Shown here: positions 11,391-24,793 of the stretch, in pieces | Layout of the letters: every line of letters starts with the position of its first letter | Numbering within the stretch: the first letter of the stretch is position 1 | Assembly: GCA_019055375.1 (NCBI GenBank) | Contig: JAHQIW010000451.1 | Coordinates: 62,001-126,000 of the forward strand | DNA length: 64,000 bases | Reading direction: 5' to 3' | Source: Parelaphostrongylus tenuis | Lineage: Eukaryota > Nematoda > Chromadorea > Rhabditida > Metastrongylidae | Notes under the pieces: generated by a model | Told to the model about the DNA's origin: nothing | Database searches by the model: none | The model's input: only the letters and a program-made list of their open reading frames with translations | Program-made: the position numbers and the translations under genes

Positions 11391-11870
11391 CAGATCCATT
11401 CATTATTATTTGAACCAACTTGTCTATGGTTTGGTAAGGGCTCTTGTACAGCCCGGTACACGTGTTTCGTACTTGCAGACTCGTTAGCCGGGCAGAACCC
11501 GTCGTCTTTCGATCTTTTCATAGTCACTTCTCTCGAAAGCCTTACACTCCTTATAGAGAGTCATCGAAGACGTAGGTTTACACTCTATGTCAAGTGAAAT
11601 TTTCACCTAACACGGAGTGTTGCGCACTCGATTGCTCTTTAGCTGGTACTTTTATCATGATTATACCTTTATTTCGAGTGCTTTGTTTTGACTGATGACT
11701 CTCTATAAGGAGTGTAAGGCTTCCGAGAGAACTGACTATAAAAGATCGAAAGACGACGTGTTCTGCCCAGCTGACGAGTCTGCAGGACGAAACACGTGTA
11801 TCGGGCTGTACAAGAGCCCTTACCAGACCACATGACAAGTTGGCTCAAATAATAATGAAAGGATCTACTG
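11391..11870. mobile_element. Foldback element A, arms of ~172 bp
   Basis: Left arm 11391-11562 and right arm 11697-11870 are reverse complements with few mismatches. They share the core TACACGTGTTTCG and CTTTCGATCTTTT. The 134-bp middle includes TTTACACTCTATG and ATTTCGAGTGCTTTG. There is no transposase ORF, so it would be non-autonomous. Confidence 0.8.
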
Positions 11871-12858
11871 AAATTTGAGCGTGGTCTAAACAAAGCACTT
11901 GAAGTGAAGGTATAATGAACAATTTTTCAAACCACTAGTCCTCATTCACTACACGGATTCCAACATTCATTGCAATCGATTCGTTCTCTTGGATTCGTCT
12001 TTTCCAAGGTCGTTAAATATTTCACGTGTTGCTTCGGCTGCTTGAGGAATTCGACTTCTTCATGAATATGTGTCGTCGAATGCTGGTCGAGGCGATTATG
12101 GCTGCAAACTTGAAGTTGTCGAGCTAAAGGTTGTCACAAGAAAATTTTGGGTGAGAGGATTGCGCCAATACTTTGCTCATCACATTTGCTGCTTGATACA
12201 CTGCATCAATAACCACTCCGTTTTTACGCCTCCTAATTAATAATAGCAGTAGATTTTAATAAATAACGATAATGACATTAAGCGGTAATCACGTATAGGT
12301 AAACAAATAATGACTGATAACACTTAGTGTTTCCTCATAAAAGGAATAGTGTAACAAAAAAGACTCACTTTATTTTACAGTAAATATACGATGAACTGTT
12401 ACATGGATGCTTATTTAGATAGCCCGTCTCCACTGGTAATGCGAACTACAGCATAGTTTCCATTCGTTTCTCTCTCACGTAATTGTCGTCCATGGTGGCG
12501 GTTTGTTTCAAACATGGTGACGTACGCGAGGCCCATTCCGCAATTCTAAGCTTGTTGCCATCTGCGGATTCAGATGGTTGACGTTAGCTACAGACGATCC
12601 ACTCATTATTAGGGTTGTCTTCTAAAAGGACACTTACACACTTTTTTGGGGCCCACTTCACATTGAATTTAACAAGCGGATTGATCCTGTTGTATACTTT
12701 AATGTCGCCCTTAGTTCACATAGTTTAATATATTGTGCTGGTTAAACTGTACAACAAATACTTGTCTTTATATCACTCTTATTGCGTAATCACGCAATTT
12801 CTCCAACTATCTGATTTTTTTTCATTTCGAGTGTTTTCTTAAGACCACAGCTCAAATT

Positions 12859-13299
12859 TCAGTATGCCTGATAATCATTATTTGAGCCACGCATGTCAGT
12901 GGTCTGTCAATGAGGGTTGACTTATAGAGCCCGATACACGTGTTTCGATCTTGCGATCTCGTCAGTCGGGCAGTTGCCCTTTCTCGTCTTTTGCTAATCT
13001 CTGTGGGTACTCCAGTCCCCACAATAAAAGTTAGCGACGACGTACGTTTTACACTCTATGTTCAGTGGAGAACTCACCAAACACAGAGAGTTGTACACTC
13101 GAATGCTCGTGGCTAGTATATTTAATATAACATATCTTTCATTTCGAGTGTTTGTTTTCACGAGCAAAAGACGAGAAAGGGCAACTACCCGACTGACGAG
13201 ATCGCAAGATCGAAACACGTGTATCGGGCTCTATAAGTCAACCCTCATTGACAGACCACTGTCATGCGCGGCTCAAATAATGATTATCAGGCATATCTG
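12859..13299. mobile_element. Foldback element B, arms of ~137 bp
   Basis: Left arm 12859-12995 and right arm 13163-13299 are almost perfect reverse complements. Arm core GATACACGTGTTTCGATC and middle motifs TTTACACTCTATGTTCAG and ATTTCGAGTGTTTG match element A, so both arms and middle are one family. The middle has its own small hairpins. Confidence 0.8.
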
Positions 13300-15774
13300 A
13301 TTTTTCTTATGACGACGATCGGTGATGATTTTGCACAAGGCCATGATTATAGTGATTCTGTGAGCCTGAGAAGGAAATATAGATCTTAGCTGAACGCTCG
13401 AACTACCGGTATTTCATGAGCCTTGGAGTGTTTCGTCTTTGTTGTAATTACTTCTTGATCTCGAAACCATGTAATTGTGGAGAATCTGGATTACGTAGTA
13501 CTACTTGGCGTTATGCTGATCAACTAGATTTTTTTAGCCGTGGTTCATCGTTATTGTGAGTGAAGCGAAAATTCTCAAGCTGATTGAGGTGTTTGTCATT
13601 ATCTCAGCCTTTCATCTCAACTTAAGTAGCTTATTACTTGCTACAACTTTATCTGGACACTGTCGCACGTCTTTTATAGTCGACAACGGTTGAGAGCAGA
13701 AACGTAGTAATTCCAACAATTCTTTGACTATCAACATTTGTATGCGCTCGATATAGTAGAACTGCAATGGCATTAGTATATGGCCAACCTCATGAACTTC
13801 CTCCAACGGTACAGCATAGCGCGTGCGATAAAACATAATGTTCGCACAAATTTTTGGCTCTAATCATAATCGACACAAATTAGGAGATAAAAACGTAAAC
13901 AACTTCAATCACCCCCTGAATAGAGTGACCGTAAGCTAAGTTCTCCATTTGGGGACCATTCTATAAAAAGGATGTTGTCATATGAGTTATGAGAAGCCAT
14001 CATAATTCGTTGCTTACAGTTAGGAAGATACTGTATTGACCTAAAAATGCATCTCTATTAATAACGTTTATGGATTCGCAGTCTCAGAACGTCCACGTTT
14101 AGGAGCCCATATGACGTATGATACGAGCCAGAAACCCCGAGTTGCACTATGTTAGGAGACATGACGTTCCCGGAGCGTACGCAATATATTTGAATAATAA
14201 TGTCCGATCTTCGGTTGGCCAGGAAGGTATTTTAAGTGAACCAGAGAGGTGACTTTGAGACAGGATTAGTGTCAAGCCTTGTCATTGCTCGCATGTCTGA
14301 AGTAGAAGACTCAGTTCTCAAACGTCTTCCATCATTGTACTGTCGATACGCGATCGGTTACTTTGTAATGTTCTTTACAAATGAGGAAATGGAAAAGACA
14401 TTTGCACTATTTTGAGTTCTTACAAAAAAGCTTAGGGAGAATTGGTCTCCACTCATGAAAGTTGAAAGACACATCGCCAAAAGTGGCCGCTTGATGGAAT
14501 GGTACCGAAAGCCAAGTGATTAGACACGGATAAACTACTTTAAGGGAAAACCTATATGGAAAGTCGAGAAATTGGACAAGTACGCTCTCAAGCACATGTA
14601 AGACAAGAAGGCACAATGGCAATGAATTTGAAGAGGTGGTGGCAATTTTAAAACACGAGTCAAGAACGTCTGCGCAAAAGACCTTCGAGGCCCTTTATAC
14701 AACTTCGAAATTCCAGAAATGATTAGAAGGGGAGAGTGTCTGAAGAATGACAAATGACGGGGTGACTTATCACAATTTCACTTTTTAATTTGAGTAAGGT
14801 TCATTGAACATTGCACATGATAACACACTGTTAACCTTCTACGTATAAGCTGATCAGAAAATCTTCTAAAAAAAGCACTTATATTGACTTTGGAATAAAT
14901 TTTTGTGGACACAGAAACTTTTGGCTGAATAGTACGATATGGTACGATAAGATACGTGTCGAGATTGGGAAAAAGAAACTTGCCCATATGTCACCCAAAA
15001 TCTCAGAATAATGTGTAATAGTACCAACCAAATATAAATAAATAAGTAAGAATAATACCAACCTCGCAAAGGCTTCAAAGAGAAGACAGTTCACAGGAAA
15101 CTAAATCCATCTGTTTATTTTCCACTGCTAATAACGGGGTATTTGTTTACTGGTTCCGACCTCGTCTCCTTATACACTTTCTTTGCATCCAAATGTTCTT
15201 AAGTGTAGCGATATAAGTAATCTTGCAAATGTCATTTGAAGCTGACATTATCATTAACTGTATTAAATATGTCGCAAAATAAACAACTTTCTATTATTTC
15301 TTATTTTTTCGAGCACTCATGAGCGGTGAGAGATGGGTTCCGAACTCCTTGATTGAAAAACTTAGGCATGTCTAGAAGCGCCGTTGAGATAATCAATGAA
15401 AATCTTGTTGTTTATAATAATTTTAAAAAACCATTCATGGAACGTCGTGGACGTATTCTTTTGATACGGTTCAAACAACTTCCTGTGCCATTCGATTGTT
15501 GCATCACATTAGGCCTTAAGCACTCATGCCCGATATAAATAAAGTTACTAGAGGCAAATCCGTTGTACCGCAGTTCTAAGCACTGGTTACCATACCGAAA
15601 CATCAAAATAATTTGCCCTCCTAAAAGCAAAAAAGGTTTTTTCAAGAACTGCCATTTTATTTCGCTTTGTGAAACAGTTTAATGTCATTGAAATGTATGC
15701 TAATTATGTACAATTCTAAGACAGAAAAAAAAATATCCCCATCCAAACACTTACTCTTCATCAGTTAGAAAATT
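13300..15774. other. No gene recognised
   Basis: Only short frames with stops. About 14400-14760 has faint coding-like passages (MKVERHIAKSGRLMEWYRKP) on the plus strand that may come from a decayed retroelement, but I could not assign a family. Confidence 0.35.
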
Positions 15775-16640
15775 CGACACTTTTCCGTTATTTGCACCTT
15801 GTTTCGACCCCTTGTAAAAGACGTATTTTTTATTCGTTTTCAATGTCCAAGTAGTCATTCGATAGCTCGAATCAGAGAGTTTGAATGATGTACTTCATTT
15901 TCAAAAAGGCCTTATCTCACTGTAAGAGCAAAAATAAAGTTTTGATCCTCACTCAAAGATCTCGACAAAAGCTTTCCTTTGGAGTTTCGACAACCAATCG
16001 ATAGATCGAATCTTAAGGATTCCAATAATGTTTTTGGTTCTCTGAAAGAACTTCTTGTTGCATCATAAAAACCGAAGGAAATCGGGTTTCGCACTCGCCG
16101 CGCAGGGCGCATACGTATATGTATACCTCTGAAGCGTGGTGGCTAGAAAACAACATCAAGCTGCGTGAAAATAAAGTACATCATTGAAATCTTCGAGATT
16201 TAAGCTAGTAGATAATTGTTACAAGTCGTAAATGAGAGCAGAAAGTGCGGTTTTCTTAAGGTATCGAGGTGAGGAGCGGATAATAGAAGCGATCCAGTTT
16301 TCTGAAGCCCAACCTTCTTTTCGCTGTTACAGAGTAATACCAAGTCCATATGAAAATTAAACAAAGAAGTTGTCGAAATCCGTAAGATTTGGTCTATCGA
16401 CTGGCTACTGTAATCCCAAAAAAACTGATTAACGAGAAGTTTTGAATGAGGAACAAAATTTTATTTTTGCTTTTTTAGCGCAAAAACAGAGCCTTTTCGA
16501 AGATAAAACACATCATTCAAATTCTCTTCATCTAAGCTATCGAAAGATAACTGAAACATCAAAAACGATTACATAACAAGCTTCTTCTGAAGGGTCGAAA
16601 CAAGGTGCAGATAACGGAAAAGTACCGATAATTTAGATAA
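15775..16640. mobile_element. Large inverted-repeat element with CGATAGCT motif arms
   Basis: The outer ends match in reverse complement: ACTTTTCCGTTATTTGCACC at left and its counterpart GGTGCAGATAACGGAAAAGT at right. Both arms continue with ATTCGATAGCTCGAAT, TTTGAATGATGT, AAAAGGCC and AGCAAAAATAAA. Each arm is about 190 bp or more, and the middle holds further copies of the same motifs. Single arms of this family appear near 0.7-0.95, 4.4-4.8 and 37.6 kb. Confidence 0.7.
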
Positions 16641-17362
16641 AATCTCCTAGCTCTAGCGAAGTATCGCCAGTTCACTGCGCATCTGTGGAGTGATTTGTGC
16701 TATTCTGGAGAAAACCCCACTTATTCAATTTCACCACTATCACCACTGTTAGCCCAATTACCAACTTCGATGAGAAAGAAGGAATCACTGGAAGGAACGA
16801 ATTATGACTCTATAGAAAATAATATCTAACCGAGTAGAATAAGAAGAGTTTTCTCTGTGTTTGAAAAAAAATTATTATTTCAAAATAGCTTCCTATTTCC
16901 GATGATGAGTCTCACAAGAGCCGGGATTGATTGAGCGGTCAGCTTAAGAGCTAGAGCTACGTGTGATCCATATGTGGCTCAGATTCCGTGTTAATGAGGT
17001 GCAGAGAACCGAATAGGAAAAAAAATTCGCGCAATTTTGAGTATTCCAATGAAAGGCTAAGAAATGTTTTGTCGTCAGCTCAATGCAGTTGGCATGGAGG
17101 AGTTGCTTAGTTCCGTTCTTGTTTTGTCAGTGAGTTCGATATGGATGGTGAGCAAAATTTATTACCACCCACTGCAAATAAATCTAAACAAAACATGACA
17201 TTTCCAGCAAAGTGTTCGAGAACCAGCGAAAATTACCTGTCACAGAAAAGTCAGCCGACCCTTTACCAGTTTGTACGCTCGAATAACAAGTTAATCATCT
17301 TCTTTCTCTCACCTTGTTTTTGAACTTTTGACGACTGTGAATACATATTGTAATACTGACAA

Positions 17363-17758
17363 TAATTCCTGATTTTCTTCTCCAAGCCAAACGTGAGGTG
17401 TTACATTAATCTTTATTTAACAGCTGACGTTTCGGCAGTTCGCCTTCTTCAAAGGCTGGAAAGTTTAAATTGTCCGCAATCCATTCATTCAAACACGTCC
17501 TTCCGGTGATCTCCACTTTAATCATTCAGTGGATCACATATAAAAGGCGGTGAGTATGCTGAGAGTTGATTTTATGCTTGATGCGATTGAAATTTAGGGC
17601 TGGTGATTTTTTCTGAAGGAGTAATGGAGGTATTTGACTGACTGGATTGCAGTTTGACCGTTCTAGGCTCCGAAGAAGGCGAACTGCCGAAACGTCAGCT
17701 GTTAAATAAAGATTAATGTAACACCTCGTACTTGGTTTGAAGAAGAAAATCAGGAATT
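17363..17758. repeat. Inverted repeat with 87-bp arms carrying GACGTTTCGGCAGTTCGCC
   Basis: Arms 17363-17450 and 17672-17758 are nearly perfect reverse complements around a 220-bp middle. The arm motif CTGACGTTTCGG...CCTTCTTC is echoed by single copies at about 2940, 19765, 22580 and 49635. Confidence 0.75.
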
Positions 17759-20365
17759 ATATTGAAGCGTGCGGAGGTTAGTAGACAATAGGTCTTGGGG
17801 ATTTGGAACTATTTTGAGTTCCTCTGAGCAATTTTGAGCTACTTTTACATTTTGTGAAACGAGAAGAGAACGGCGATCTCAAAAGACTAGCCGCGTCGCT
17901 ATTGACTAATAATTATTGAAGCATTACCGATTTCATTGCGACGATCAATCAACATGCATAATTGGTTGCTCGTCGAAGAGTTATCTCATGACATTCGGTT
18001 AAATCACAACGTTGCAGTGAAGTTATTTTTAATTCGTAATCAATAACCAGCTTCGAAGCGATGAGGAGGTATATTGAGATCATCGTTCTATTGTTTGACT
18101 CACAGGATGAAAAATGAGCTCAGAATAAGCTCAAGAGGTTTGAGAAACACTAAAGCGTGATTGCCACTCTTATGTACACTATATTGTACGTGCCGTACGT
18201 CATGAGTTGACTGAGCTTTCAGCTTCGTTCTAGGACAAAAAATTTTGAATAGATTCTTCTCCGAAATATCGACGAACATCGTAAACAATTAAGCGTTCAT
18301 CTAGAGACATATTTACGCGACAAAAAAAAAAGATAAACAACTCCGGGACCTCAGTATTAGACGAATAACTACAAAGTCAGACACGCAAGTGTTACATCGG
18401 ACACGGGGATAATCCTTCTCTAAAATGAGGAGAAATAATGAGATAGAAGAGGCACAGGAGAAACTTTTGTCTACTGCAACGAAAAACTTTTGGAGTTTAG
18501 CAGTTTTGCCAAGTGTTTTTGCTAGTGCAGTTCAACGCCAAGTGGCCTTGATGTTGTTTTCTTTTCTCCTTCTGTCATTTTTGCAGAGGTGGTTCATGAC
18601 TTATCAATGATACGGCATAGGAAAGGTCACTGACAAACAACAAGTACGGAAAATGTAGGAGTAAGAGTGAGAGAGAGCGAGGAGTAACAAATGAAACACG
18701 GATAGTCGACAATTAACAATCAACATTCATCTCAACTATTATATTGCGCACTTTTAGGGACGATTTTTAGAAATCCTGTTCACATTTAATTAAGAAGCGA
18801 AATAGAAAGTAACAGGTCCATGCATCGCCGGTTTAACCGCTCAATATGAAAAAATTCGCGATTGAACCCAAGAGTTCACGTGGAGCTGACTAGTTAGACA
18901 CATGACTCCGAGATGGGCTTTCCGTGCATTCCTTCGGGTCATTCGATCCCATGTTTGGGGTCAGAATGAAAAGAAGGATGATTTCCTTTCAAGTGCAAAG
19001 ACACAGTCGCCTGTGAGCACAAGTTTGCATACATATACACACACACGTTGATGCTAATTTAGCACAACAAAAAGTCGGAGTTCACTGAACTCATTGCCAT
19101 CTCGACAGTGAACATCCTTTATCAGCCTGGTGTGAATGCTCTGCGTAGCCTCGTAACTCATTGGGTTGAGGTCTCTCGTACTAGAAAGTCCAAAAGCTGA
19201 TTGAAAAAAGTGATATTAGAACAAAGGTTTGAATACGGTCGTCTGATTTTAAAAAGTGGTTTGACTCGACAAAGATAAAAGTGAAGAAAGAAAGCGAGTT
19301 CACACGATTTTTTACTGGCTTTAACTAGTGCCAATTCTTAGTCCCATTTGCTGCTAAAAGAAAATTAGAATTAGAATACGAAGGCGTATATATGAAATTC
19401 TGCACGTTATGGCAGCTGTTGCATCATATTGATATTCTCTTATGTTATTGTACATTTTTGCAGCAATGATGTAAAGTACTGACTACATTTTCTTTCGATA
19501 TCGCGCAGCAATCTTACTGCCTATGAAAGTTTACAATCTCAGTCGGAAGAATTGTGTTTGTAATGAACAGTTTTTTCCTCGCAAACTGCTTTGTGTGATA
19601 GGGTTTTTTTTTGCTGTTGTCTTGTTCGAAGCATCACGAAGGGATGGAAGAAAAGCTCTTAGAAGAGCCGTGCTCTTCTGTCTTATGCGTCCACGTGCGT
19701 TGATTGTCTTCGTGTTATGGACCAGTAGACTCCATTCATCCGTTTTGAAAAAGACGAGGACGTCGAAACGTTAGCCGAGTAAAAATTTTCGGATCAACCT
19801 CGTGGTACTAATTCAATCATCAAGGAAAGCGCTATGTTAGCTAATTCCACGGTTGTTGTAAATATTCGCAAATATCGGCTATGCACATCATAATAAGAAA
19901 TCAGCAGAAGGCTTCAGGCGATGCAGTATGAACAACTGAATGAATCCAGCTTCATTTATATATGCACATTTTACTCTCTTAGCGAGTAACCTCTACAGGT
20001 GTCATGATGAAATTGTGTGAGTGACCGGTATGACATTCATAGTTTTCATGTCTTTTTTAGGTGGGAGGGGGGGGGGGGGGGCGGTGAGATGAAGAGTGAG
20101 AATATATAATTTAACACATAGAACTTTTTTTCAAAACTTCTTGTAATCAATCGTTAGCTTATCGGATGCAAATGTAGTAGGTTTTGCCGTAGCAGGGTAT
20201 TTTCTTATGAATTTCTCGAAAAAAACTGTTGATGCCGAAGGGAGCGTGGTGAACCAAGAGTTGCAGAAAGGTTTTCTGCGTCTATGAACTGCTATTTTCT
20301 ACAGTGTGCAGCATCACTTTTAACAAACAGTTAGTTGCCTTCTAATTTCCAGAAGCTATGATGAC
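17759..20365. other. No gene recognised
   Basis: AT-rich, with short ORFs at 18425-18610 and 19523-19774 that look like chance frames; the end of the second (near 19760) runs into the GACGTCGAAACGTTAGCC repeat motif. Confidence 0.35.
20063..20085 (+). repeat. Poly-G run
   Basis: GGGAGG followed by about 14 G. A run this long is rare in an AT-rich genome and may have uncertain length. Confidence 0.7.
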
Positions 20366-20700
20366 TTTTAGGGCGATTTACCGTAGTGGTTAGAGATAAG
20401 GAGTATCGAGGAGGAAGGTGATAGTATAGCGTCGGTTCGATCCCCCTTCTCCTTTCAACACTATTACGATCACCAAACCGAACAGCTAAGAGTGCGTTAG
20501 CTCGGCAACTTCGAATATTGCAAAGAGAATCGTCTCGCCCAGCATCCTGTGACATTCATAAAGAAAACGAAATACTCAAACAGCAGTTGAAGCAACTCGT
20601 GAAATTCGACAAATTTTGCGAAAAAATGAATGTGAGGAAACGATTCGAATACGAGACTTGTTGGAATCCGCATAATAAATTGTGACGGCGGGTATAACAA
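20366..20700 (+). mobile_element. SINE-B copy
   Basis: Head CCGTAGTGGTTAGAGATAAG with B box GGTTCGATCCCCC, then CCCAGCATCCTGTGACATTC and ATACTCAAACAGCAG, matching the element at 10616. The 3' end is not clear. Confidence 0.65.
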
Positions 20701-20894
20701 AATGAACAAATAATGACTTCTGAGCTTTGTTTGGATTGGGAAGATAAAAAATTATGAAATAAATGCCGCAATATTTATTCAGTAACTCATAAAACTTCAT
20801 TGAGTTCGGACAGCATATGATTGTATAAAGCAGGAATGTAGAGAGATTTGCATAACGTTGAACCTCGACGAGAAATGAATCCATGTCTCACCTT

Positions 20895-20965
20895 TACCGG
20901 GGTAGTGCAGTGGTTAACACGTAACTGAGGAAAGGGGAGACCCGGATTCATTCCCGATTCTTAAT
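20895..20965 (+). repeat. tRNA-like repeat fragment
   Basis: GGGGTAGTGCAGTGGTTAACACG and CCCGGATTCATTCCCG resemble A and B boxes. No body of either SINE family follows clearly. Confidence 0.4.
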
Positions 20966-22854
20966 ATTTGAATTATGATATATTATAGTTCTATCAAAGC
21001 GGCAAAACGAGAGATTTTTGTAGTATACGAGCGCTTTGCCTGCACACTCAAGAATTGTGTAACTACTAGAAAACGTGTGAGAGTGTATAGAAGAACACTG
21101 CACATGGATAGTAGAATAAAGAAAATGTACAAAGTTTTTTCAAAATCCAAAGAAAAAACCGATTTCAGGAGAACGATAGTCACTATAAATGGGGTGCAGC
21201 AAAACTGAAAACTGTCAGGGTAACCGTTTGCGACACTCAGAGGTGTCCCAGTGACCACAGCTGAAAAAAGCGACGTCGTCCACTCCCGTAAAGAAGCAAG
21301 GTGAAACGTTGTTTTCAGGAGTATCAAAGTGGGCTGGTTGGCATCGATCGGTGTTGGGTGTAATAAACTTAGATTGCGACCGAGCTCAATAACGACTTTT
21401 CACAGTTTTTTCGAGGCTTTCCAGAGAATATCGCTATATCCGAAATATGGATCGGATGAAAAAATTCTAGAAAATTTTGTGGAGCGCTGCGAAGTCAGCG
21501 GGTTCAGGGCGTAGTGTGGTGAACACGCGTAAATCTTTGTGTAGGCTACTTATATGCTGATCCAATCCATCTGTGGGTCAACAACATATGACAGAGGTGT
21601 AGGTTTGGCGTTATACGTTGTTTCTTCCATCGAATAACCTGCGTTGATCATCTTTACACTCCTGAGCTAGAAAGCAAATATGGTAACTATGCACGTAATC
21701 AATTCGCAAGTTAGCATAGATAGACAAAATCGGGTAAGATATCAATAATTGTGGCAATAAAATATGAATATTTTTGAGAAGCGAAGTAAAATTTCAAGGA
21801 TCTTGTTACTTTTTTCCTTCAGCAAAATTTTTTCCTGCACGTATGTTTCGGAGGTGTATGGATTTCCCTTCGAAAATGATCTATTAACTTCGCTCGCTAA
21901 CATAATGAAGTGTGACAAATATGATATTTCGGAGATGTTGCTAAGTTACAGAATTTTTTATTTCTCTCAGTTACCCTATATCTCAAATCATGTAAAATTT
22001 CACCACTTGAAATCGATTCGTTTCATCGCATTCATCATCCAGGAGGGTCATTGAACCTTTTTATGCTTGCAGGCTCATCTGCTGCTCTTCAAGACTTTTG
22101 ATTTTCTCTATGATTGTTGAATGCTAGTCGAGTAGATAATCCTTCGCATCACGGTTTTGCCGCAACAAGTAATCGTCATTTGTTCCTGATTTTGTGGAAG
22201 TGAACAGATCAGCAGCAAACATGGAACCATTTTTCGATCAGGGAATGGAGTGCAGGCTAACCGGAGTGCGATCGAGCCTAGAACTTTGTACGCATTAAGC
22301 GAAACCTTGTCACAGAATTAAGCCCCCTCCCTACTTTCTCAAAGGAGATAAAATCAGGCAGCTAATGGACAGCTGCACTATTTCTGATCATTTTGGCCCG
22401 TTCGAGACTTTCGATGATAATTTTCAATTTTTTACGTCCTAAATGATAACCGATCAGTAGTGCTAGAAAAAATTTTATAATAGTAGTAACTGGTTTGCCG
22501 AGAATCTAGTCATAGATAGCAATACTTTCACGATAAATAGGCACGAGGTTGTTCGAAATATTTGTTCAGTATAACACTAGCTAACGTTTCGGCATTTACA
22601 CCTTCTTTATAATCTGTAAAGTCTAAAATAAGGTGCAATCTAGAAGTCAAGCACTAATAAGCTGAGCAGAATATGCTTATTACCCTAAAATCAAATAGAT
22701 AAGAGCGACATGTGCTGGAAAATAGGTGCGTGCATGCACTCGTTTCCGGAAATTTAATATACCTGATTCTTCCTAAGTTTTAGGCTTTTTTTCTCACATT
22801 AGTTAGGTGATTTTTTTCATAAGTCATGTAAGTCCGTAAGTATTACACAGTGGC

Positions 22855-23370
22855 TTTCAAGCTTGATGCGGTAGAGTACCGTGATGTGAATGGAACATCG
22901 GTGAGAGGCATTCATTTTCATGTTATTGAGGAAGTGATCAGAAAATGGCCGATAGGGGAAACTTCAAACAGATGATGCCTGCAACGAAGAGAGCCCGGCA
23001 TTACAAAAAGCTATGCAATGAAGAAGTTGATGGTGAGATCTAAAAGTGTGTTGTATCAGAAGAGAGAGCAAAATGAGGCTGAGAAAGCGATTAAATAAGA
23101 ACTAGAGCAATGAAGTTGCCTCACTGAAGTATGGAATAAGGGGCAACAGTTGTTATTTGACTCAGCTCGTTGTCATGTAGCTGGCGAAGTGAAGAGTTGG
23201 ATGGCAAATGAGGCCTACGCAACCTACACAAAAACTGGAATCAGGGAAAGGATAAGTACTAAGAAGCTACAACTTTTCATGCAGGATGGCGCCAGAAGAG
23301 ACGAATTAAAAATTTTTGTCAACTGGAAATGCAGCTTCCTGATAATCCATCTTTTTCCAGATTCCAGTAA
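22855..23370 (+). mobile_element. Pogo/Tigger-like transposase remnant
   Basis: FKLDAVEYRDVNGTSVRGI then HVIEEVIRKWPIG resembles the N-terminal DNA-binding part of pogo-type transposases; 23150 onwards reads LLFDSARCHVAGEVKSWM, similar to the central DDE block (ILFDSA-CH). Only a few conserved segments remain. Confidence 0.5.
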
Positions 23371-23749
23371 GTAAGATCCAAATTAAGTAGAAGCCAAGTG
23401 GAGGGTTCTTGGAAAGAATGGCTTGCTTTCATTAACTTTAAGGCGGGATTTCAAGATTAGCGTAAACTAAGTTGAATCTAAGAAAAGAGGTTCCAGAAAG
23501 AGAACGCAGCGCACATAGTCACTTGGATACGAGTATGTTTCAAAATTGAAAGTTTATCCGACTTTCGGCAATCGAATATGCTCCGATGCGCACACCGATG
23601 TCCAAGAATATTAGGTTCACGCATGATTTATTTCGCATACTTTTCCTTTCGTCGAATTCATATTTCTTTTATATTTGTTAAGACATTGTGGTATAACTTA
23701 GAACGTTCTGGTAGCTTTAGCCAAGGTATTTGAAACGGCACGCGCATTG

Positions 23750-24420
23750 CGGGTCAGTCGACTGAGATTCAAGGTGGATCAGTGCCAGTTACACTAATGT
23801 TTTACGAACATAAGGTGGAGAACAGCATATGGAAGATGGCCGAATTAATCAACTCTGCGTTCAAGCCAGGCACTATTACCGACCAGAAAGTAAGCCACTG
23901 ACTTAAACTCTTTGGCGAAAGCGATACTGGCTGTCTTAGTCAATTTTAGTCTTTCCGATCAGTTATCTTTGACGAAGATGTTCTGCGCCACGAGTTAGAA
24001 ATGCATGCAGATGCGAGCGCCAGTGTATCAAAGCAGACACTCGCAAAGAGAGTCCAGCACCTTCGTAAACCATTTAATTGGAATGGGATTACGAAATTGA
24101 TGCCTTGAAGGAACGCATCACACCTGCTGGCTGCCACGTGACAATGACCTGCTCGCTCAACAAAAGTCCAAGTTCCATGTTCAGAAGATTATGCTCTCGG
24201 TTTTCTGGCGCTGATAGGGCATACTGTTTTGGAACTGCTCGAAAACAAGCACGCAGTAAATACCAACGTCTACAGGAAACAACTTCGGAAGATGGCTGCA
24301 GAAGTGCAAGAGAAGCGTTCGAAACGACTCACTATGGCTGCTCTCTAGAATCACAATCGACCTCACATTGCAATGTCGACTCACCACCTATAGGGAAACT
24401 AGCCTGCACAACTGTATAAC
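23750..24420 (+). mobile_element. Mariner-like transposase remnant
   Basis: Plus-strand frames give MAELINSAFKPGTIT, DEDVLRHELEMHADAS, VSKQTLAKRVQHLRKPF, KIMLSVFW-like, and HTVLELLENKHAVNTNVYRK followed by NHNRPHIA. The order fits mariner: linker with DED, helix-turn-helix, VMLSVWWD, ELL---T-NA--Y, HDNARPH. There are multiple stops. Confidence 0.6.
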
Positions 24421-24793
24421 ATCCACCATTGTTTTGAAATTATAACTAGCCCAAACTGACCTTATCGATTTCCTGCCTCAGTCTTTGGGAGAAATGCGTC
24501 TCACCTCTACCCAATAAGCAGTTGCATGTCATTGACCATCATAGAATGGTAGTTGTGTTAACATTTACTGCCGAAATGCGAAAATATAAGAGAGAACTCA
24601 ATCACAAATGCATTGAAATTATACTCGACTCTTGAAATTCATGCATATTCAGAAGAGTGTGCGAAACAAGCAGATGTACGTGTTGCAAGGCGTAATCGGG
24701 ATTTCAAGTGAATTTCGTTGAAAAAAATTCACACAAAGTTCATTTCAATTAATATTTCATAAACAATGCTGCCTATAACTCTTAGAAGGCGAT

